7,418 nt of DNA, from positions 1 through 7,418 of the forward strand of contig CAIVYX010000121.1 in the NCBI GenBank assembly GCA_903910245.1. The letters are read 5' to 3'. This DNA comes from an uncultured Opitutia bacterium (GTDB taxonomy: Bacteria > Verrucomicrobiota > Verrucomicrobiia > Opitutales > UBA953). Made by a program: the position numbers and the translations under genes. Under the pieces are notes generated by a model, which worked only from the letters and a program-made list of their open reading frames with translations, made no database searches and was not told where the DNA came from. Within the stretch, counting starts at the first letter, position 1; each line of letters opens with the position of its first letter. Shown one piece after another: positions 5,806-7,418 of the stretch.

Positions 5806-6899
5806 TGTCCGCCAAGATTCCCGCCGCGAACCCGTATGTCGCGGCTATGTCGCCTTACGTCCCTGGAGAACAGCCGCAGGGCGGGGGATGGGTGAAGCTC
5901 AACACGAATGAAAACCCCTATCCGCCCAGCCTACGCTCGCTCGAAGCCATTCGGGCCGCCTTGGTCAATGATGGCGCCGCGCTGCGGCTTTACCCTTCGC
6001 CCGACTCCGCGCCATTGCGCGAAGCGGCCGCACGCTTCCACGGTTTCGACGCCGCCCGCATCGTCGCCGGTAACGGTTCAGACGATATCCTTAACCTGAT
6101 TATCCGCGCCTACGCTGGCCCCGGTCGCCCAATCGGGATGCTCAATCCGAGTTACTCGCTCTATCCGGTGCTCGCCGCGGCCCAGTCAGCCGACGTCGTC
6201 AAGGTCGAGATTACGGAGCAGCTTGGCGTGGACGTCGAAGCCATCGCGAAGTGCGGCGCGGCCGTCTTCTTCCTGACGAATCCGAACGCCCCGCTCGGCG
6301 TGGCCTTCACGCCGGACGTCGTTCGTGCCGTCGCTCAGGCCTTCCCGGGCTTGCTCGTCGTCGACGAGGCTTACGCCGCCTTTGCTGATGCCGATTGCGT
6401 CGCGCTCGCCCGCGAGCTCCCTAATGTCATCGTCACGCGCACCATGTCTAAGGCGCATGCGTTGGCCGGCCTGCGCGTCGGTTATGCACTCTGTCCGGTC
6501 GGTGTCGCCGAGATCCTGCACCGTGTCCGCGACAGTTATAACGTCGACCGCCTCGCGCAGGTCGCGGCCGCCGCCGCGCTCGATGATCGCGAGTGGCTCG
6601 ATGCCACCGTCGCGCAGGTACGCGCCACGCGCGAACGCCTGGCTGCCGCGCTCCGCAAGCTCGGCTGGCAGGTGAATCCCGCCGCTGGTAACTTCGTGCT
6701 CGCTGCTCCCGTGTCGTCGGCGCGCGCCGCCTCCGTCGAGACTTCCGCGCATTGCTTCGAGTTCCTGCGCGCCCGCAAGATCCTCGTCCGCCGTTTCCCG
6801 AATCATCGCCTCACCGAGAAGTCTTTGCGTATCTCCGTGGGCACGGAGCAGGAAACCGACGCGTTCCTGCAGGCCGTGGCGGCTTGGATGGAAGGGTGA
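5805..6899 (+). CDS. hisC: Histidinol-phosphate aminotransferase
   Basis: A 364-aa fold-type I PLP enzyme that converts imidazole-acetol phosphate and glutamate to L-histidinol phosphate and 2-oxoglutarate in the cytoplasm. The family hallmarks occur in order: KLNTNENPYPPS (31-42), RLYP (Y63), AGNGSDDILNLI (88-99), NPSYSLYP (114-121), LTNPNAPLG (N161), VVDEAYAAF (D187, Y190), TRTMSKAHALAGLRVGY with the PLP-binding lysine K216 and R224, RDSYNVD near 242-248, and LRISVG with R342, which should bind the substrate carboxylate. The NPNAPLG form replaces the more common NPNNPTG. Length is typical. It is translationally coupled to ptsI by a 1-nt overlap and has no clear ribosome binding site of its own. 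HisB follows after 37 bases. Related aminotransferases (aromatic or phenylalanine) share this fold, but the hisB neighbour supports histidine synthesis. Confidence 0.93.
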   Translation: MSAKIPAANPYVAAMSPYVPGEQPQGGGWVKLNTNENPYPPSLRSLEAIRAALVNDGAALRLYPSPDSAPLREAAARFHGFDAARIVAGNGSDDILNLIIRAYAGPGRPIGMLNPSYSLYPVLAAAQSADVVKVEITEQLGVDVEAIAKCGAAVFFLTNPNAPLGVAFTPDVVRAVAQAFPGLLVVDEAYAAFADADCVALARELPNVIVTRTMSKAHALAGLRVGYALCPVGVAEILHRVRDSYNVDRLAQVAAAAALDDREWLDATVAQVRATRERLAAALRKLGWQVNPAAGNFVLAAPVSSARAASVETSAHCFEFLRARKILVRRFPNHRLTEKSLRISVGTEQETDAFLQAVAAWMEG

Positions 6900-6901
6900 G
6901 G

Positions 6902-6930
6902 TTGACAATCCCGCCTTCCGCGGGGATTTC
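6902..6930 (+). promoter_or_regulatory. hisC-hisB gap: TTGACA and a short hairpin before hisB
   Basis: In the 37-base gap, TTGACA (6902-6907) is a perfect -35 hexamer, but 17 bases later only GATTTC (6925-6930) stands at the -10 position. An overlapping imperfect stem pairs AATCCC (6907-6912) with GGGATT (6923-6928) plus two more pairs after a bulged G at 6922, around a CTTCC loop. There is no U-run, so it is not a terminator. It could modulate hisB translation or mark a weak internal promoter. Confidence 0.3.
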
Positions 6931-6936
6931 TGGGGT

Positions 6937-7418
6937 ATGAGCGCAGTCGTTCGCAAAGCCAGCATCCGACGGGACACCGCCGAGACCAAGATCGCCCTCG
7001 AGGTGAACCTGGACGGTACCGGCACATCGGAAATCGCCACCGGCGTGGCCTTTTTCGACCACATGCTGACGCTCCTTTCTCGCCACTCGCTCGTCGACCT
7101 TAAGGTCAAGGCCACCGGTGATATCGACGTCGACTACCACCACACCGTGGAAGACGTGGGCATCGTCCTTGGCCAGGCCATCAAGGAAGCGCTCGGCGAC
7201 AAGGCCGGCATCCGCCGCTATGGTTTCTTCATCCTGCCGATGGACGAGACCCTGGCCCGCTGCGCCGTCGACCTCAGCAATCGTCCCATGATGGTCTATC
7301 AGGTCGAGATCACCAACTACATGGTGAAGGACTTCAACATCGCGCTCGTTCGTGAGTTCTTCCAAGGCCTCGCCAATTCGCTCGGTTGCAATCTGCACCT
7401 GAAACTCGAATACGGCGA
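6937..7418 (+). CDS. hisB: Imidazoleglycerol-phosphate dehydratase (3' end outside the window)
   Basis: The frame from ATG 6937 is open to the right edge: 160 complete codons of a protein usually about 195 aa long. The enzyme dehydrates imidazole glycerol phosphate to imidazole acetol phosphate, the substrate of the HisC encoded just upstream, and is manganese-dependent. Visible motifs are FFDHMLTLLSRHS (39-51), the metal-binding DYHHTVEDVGI (66-76), PMDETLARC (101-109) with DLSNRP (112-117), and EFFQGLANSLGCNLHL (140-155). The second HHxxE metal motif should follow just past the window edge. There is no N-terminal HAD phosphatase domain, so it is the monofunctional form, unlike the bifunctional enzyme of E. 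coli. The ribosome binding site is weak. It probably shares a transcript with ptsI and hisC. Confidence 0.95.
   Translation, partial: MSAVVRKASIRRDTAETKIALEVNLDGTGTSEIATGVAFFDHMLTLLSRHSLVDLKVKATGDIDVDYHHTVEDVGIVLGQAIKEALGDKAGIRRYGFFILPMDETLARCAVDLSNRPMMVYQVEITNYMVKDFNIALVREFFQGLANSLGCNLHLKLEYG

Noticed and set aside
6186..7115. Leftward open frame of 309 codons opposite hisC and hisB
   Set aside because: Spans two well-identified genes and their gap on the other strand; no independent evidence of coding.

Overview
The window looks like a chromosomal segment of a GC-rich member of the Verrucomicrobiota, probably class Opitutae. This rests on the style of the ECF sigma factor, with its basic/aromatic stretch after region 2, and on the mixed gene neighbourhood. 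It is an inference from memory, not a database result. Coding density is very high and there is no sign of insertion sequences, CRISPR arrays or RNA genes.

Layout. Positions 1-2793 are transcribed leftward and hold two tightly coupled genes. The first is a predicted GTPase of 577 aa with a cysteine-rich putative zinc-binding region. The second, starting in the stop codon of the first (TGATG) and running off the left edge, has an N-terminal region resembling GTPase-associated protein 1 (GAP1-N), then a single transmembrane helix. This pairing resembles the GTPase/GAP1 modules that comparative genomics has proposed as regulated biological-conflict (immunity-like) systems. It is the most interesting content here. 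Positions 2794-2911 are a compact divergent promoter region with a perfect AGGTCA-N5-TGACCT inverted repeat.

Positions 2912-4005 carry, rightward, an ECF sigma factor and a small single-pass membrane protein that overlaps it by 4 nt and is probably its anti-sigma partner. Positions 4057-7418 carry ptsI (PTS enzyme I), hisC (overlapping ptsI by 1 nt) and the 5' part of hisB. HisB and HisC catalyse consecutive steps of histidine synthesis. The link of ptsI to hisC is unexpected; no ptsH (HPr) gene lies in the window.

How the parts may work together: the sigma/anti-sigma pair and the GTPase/GAP1 operon share one short divergent control region, so the sigma factor or an operator-binding protein could regulate both. 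That is inference. The ptsI-hisC-hisB group is housekeeping metabolism and has no evident functional tie to the conflict-like module.
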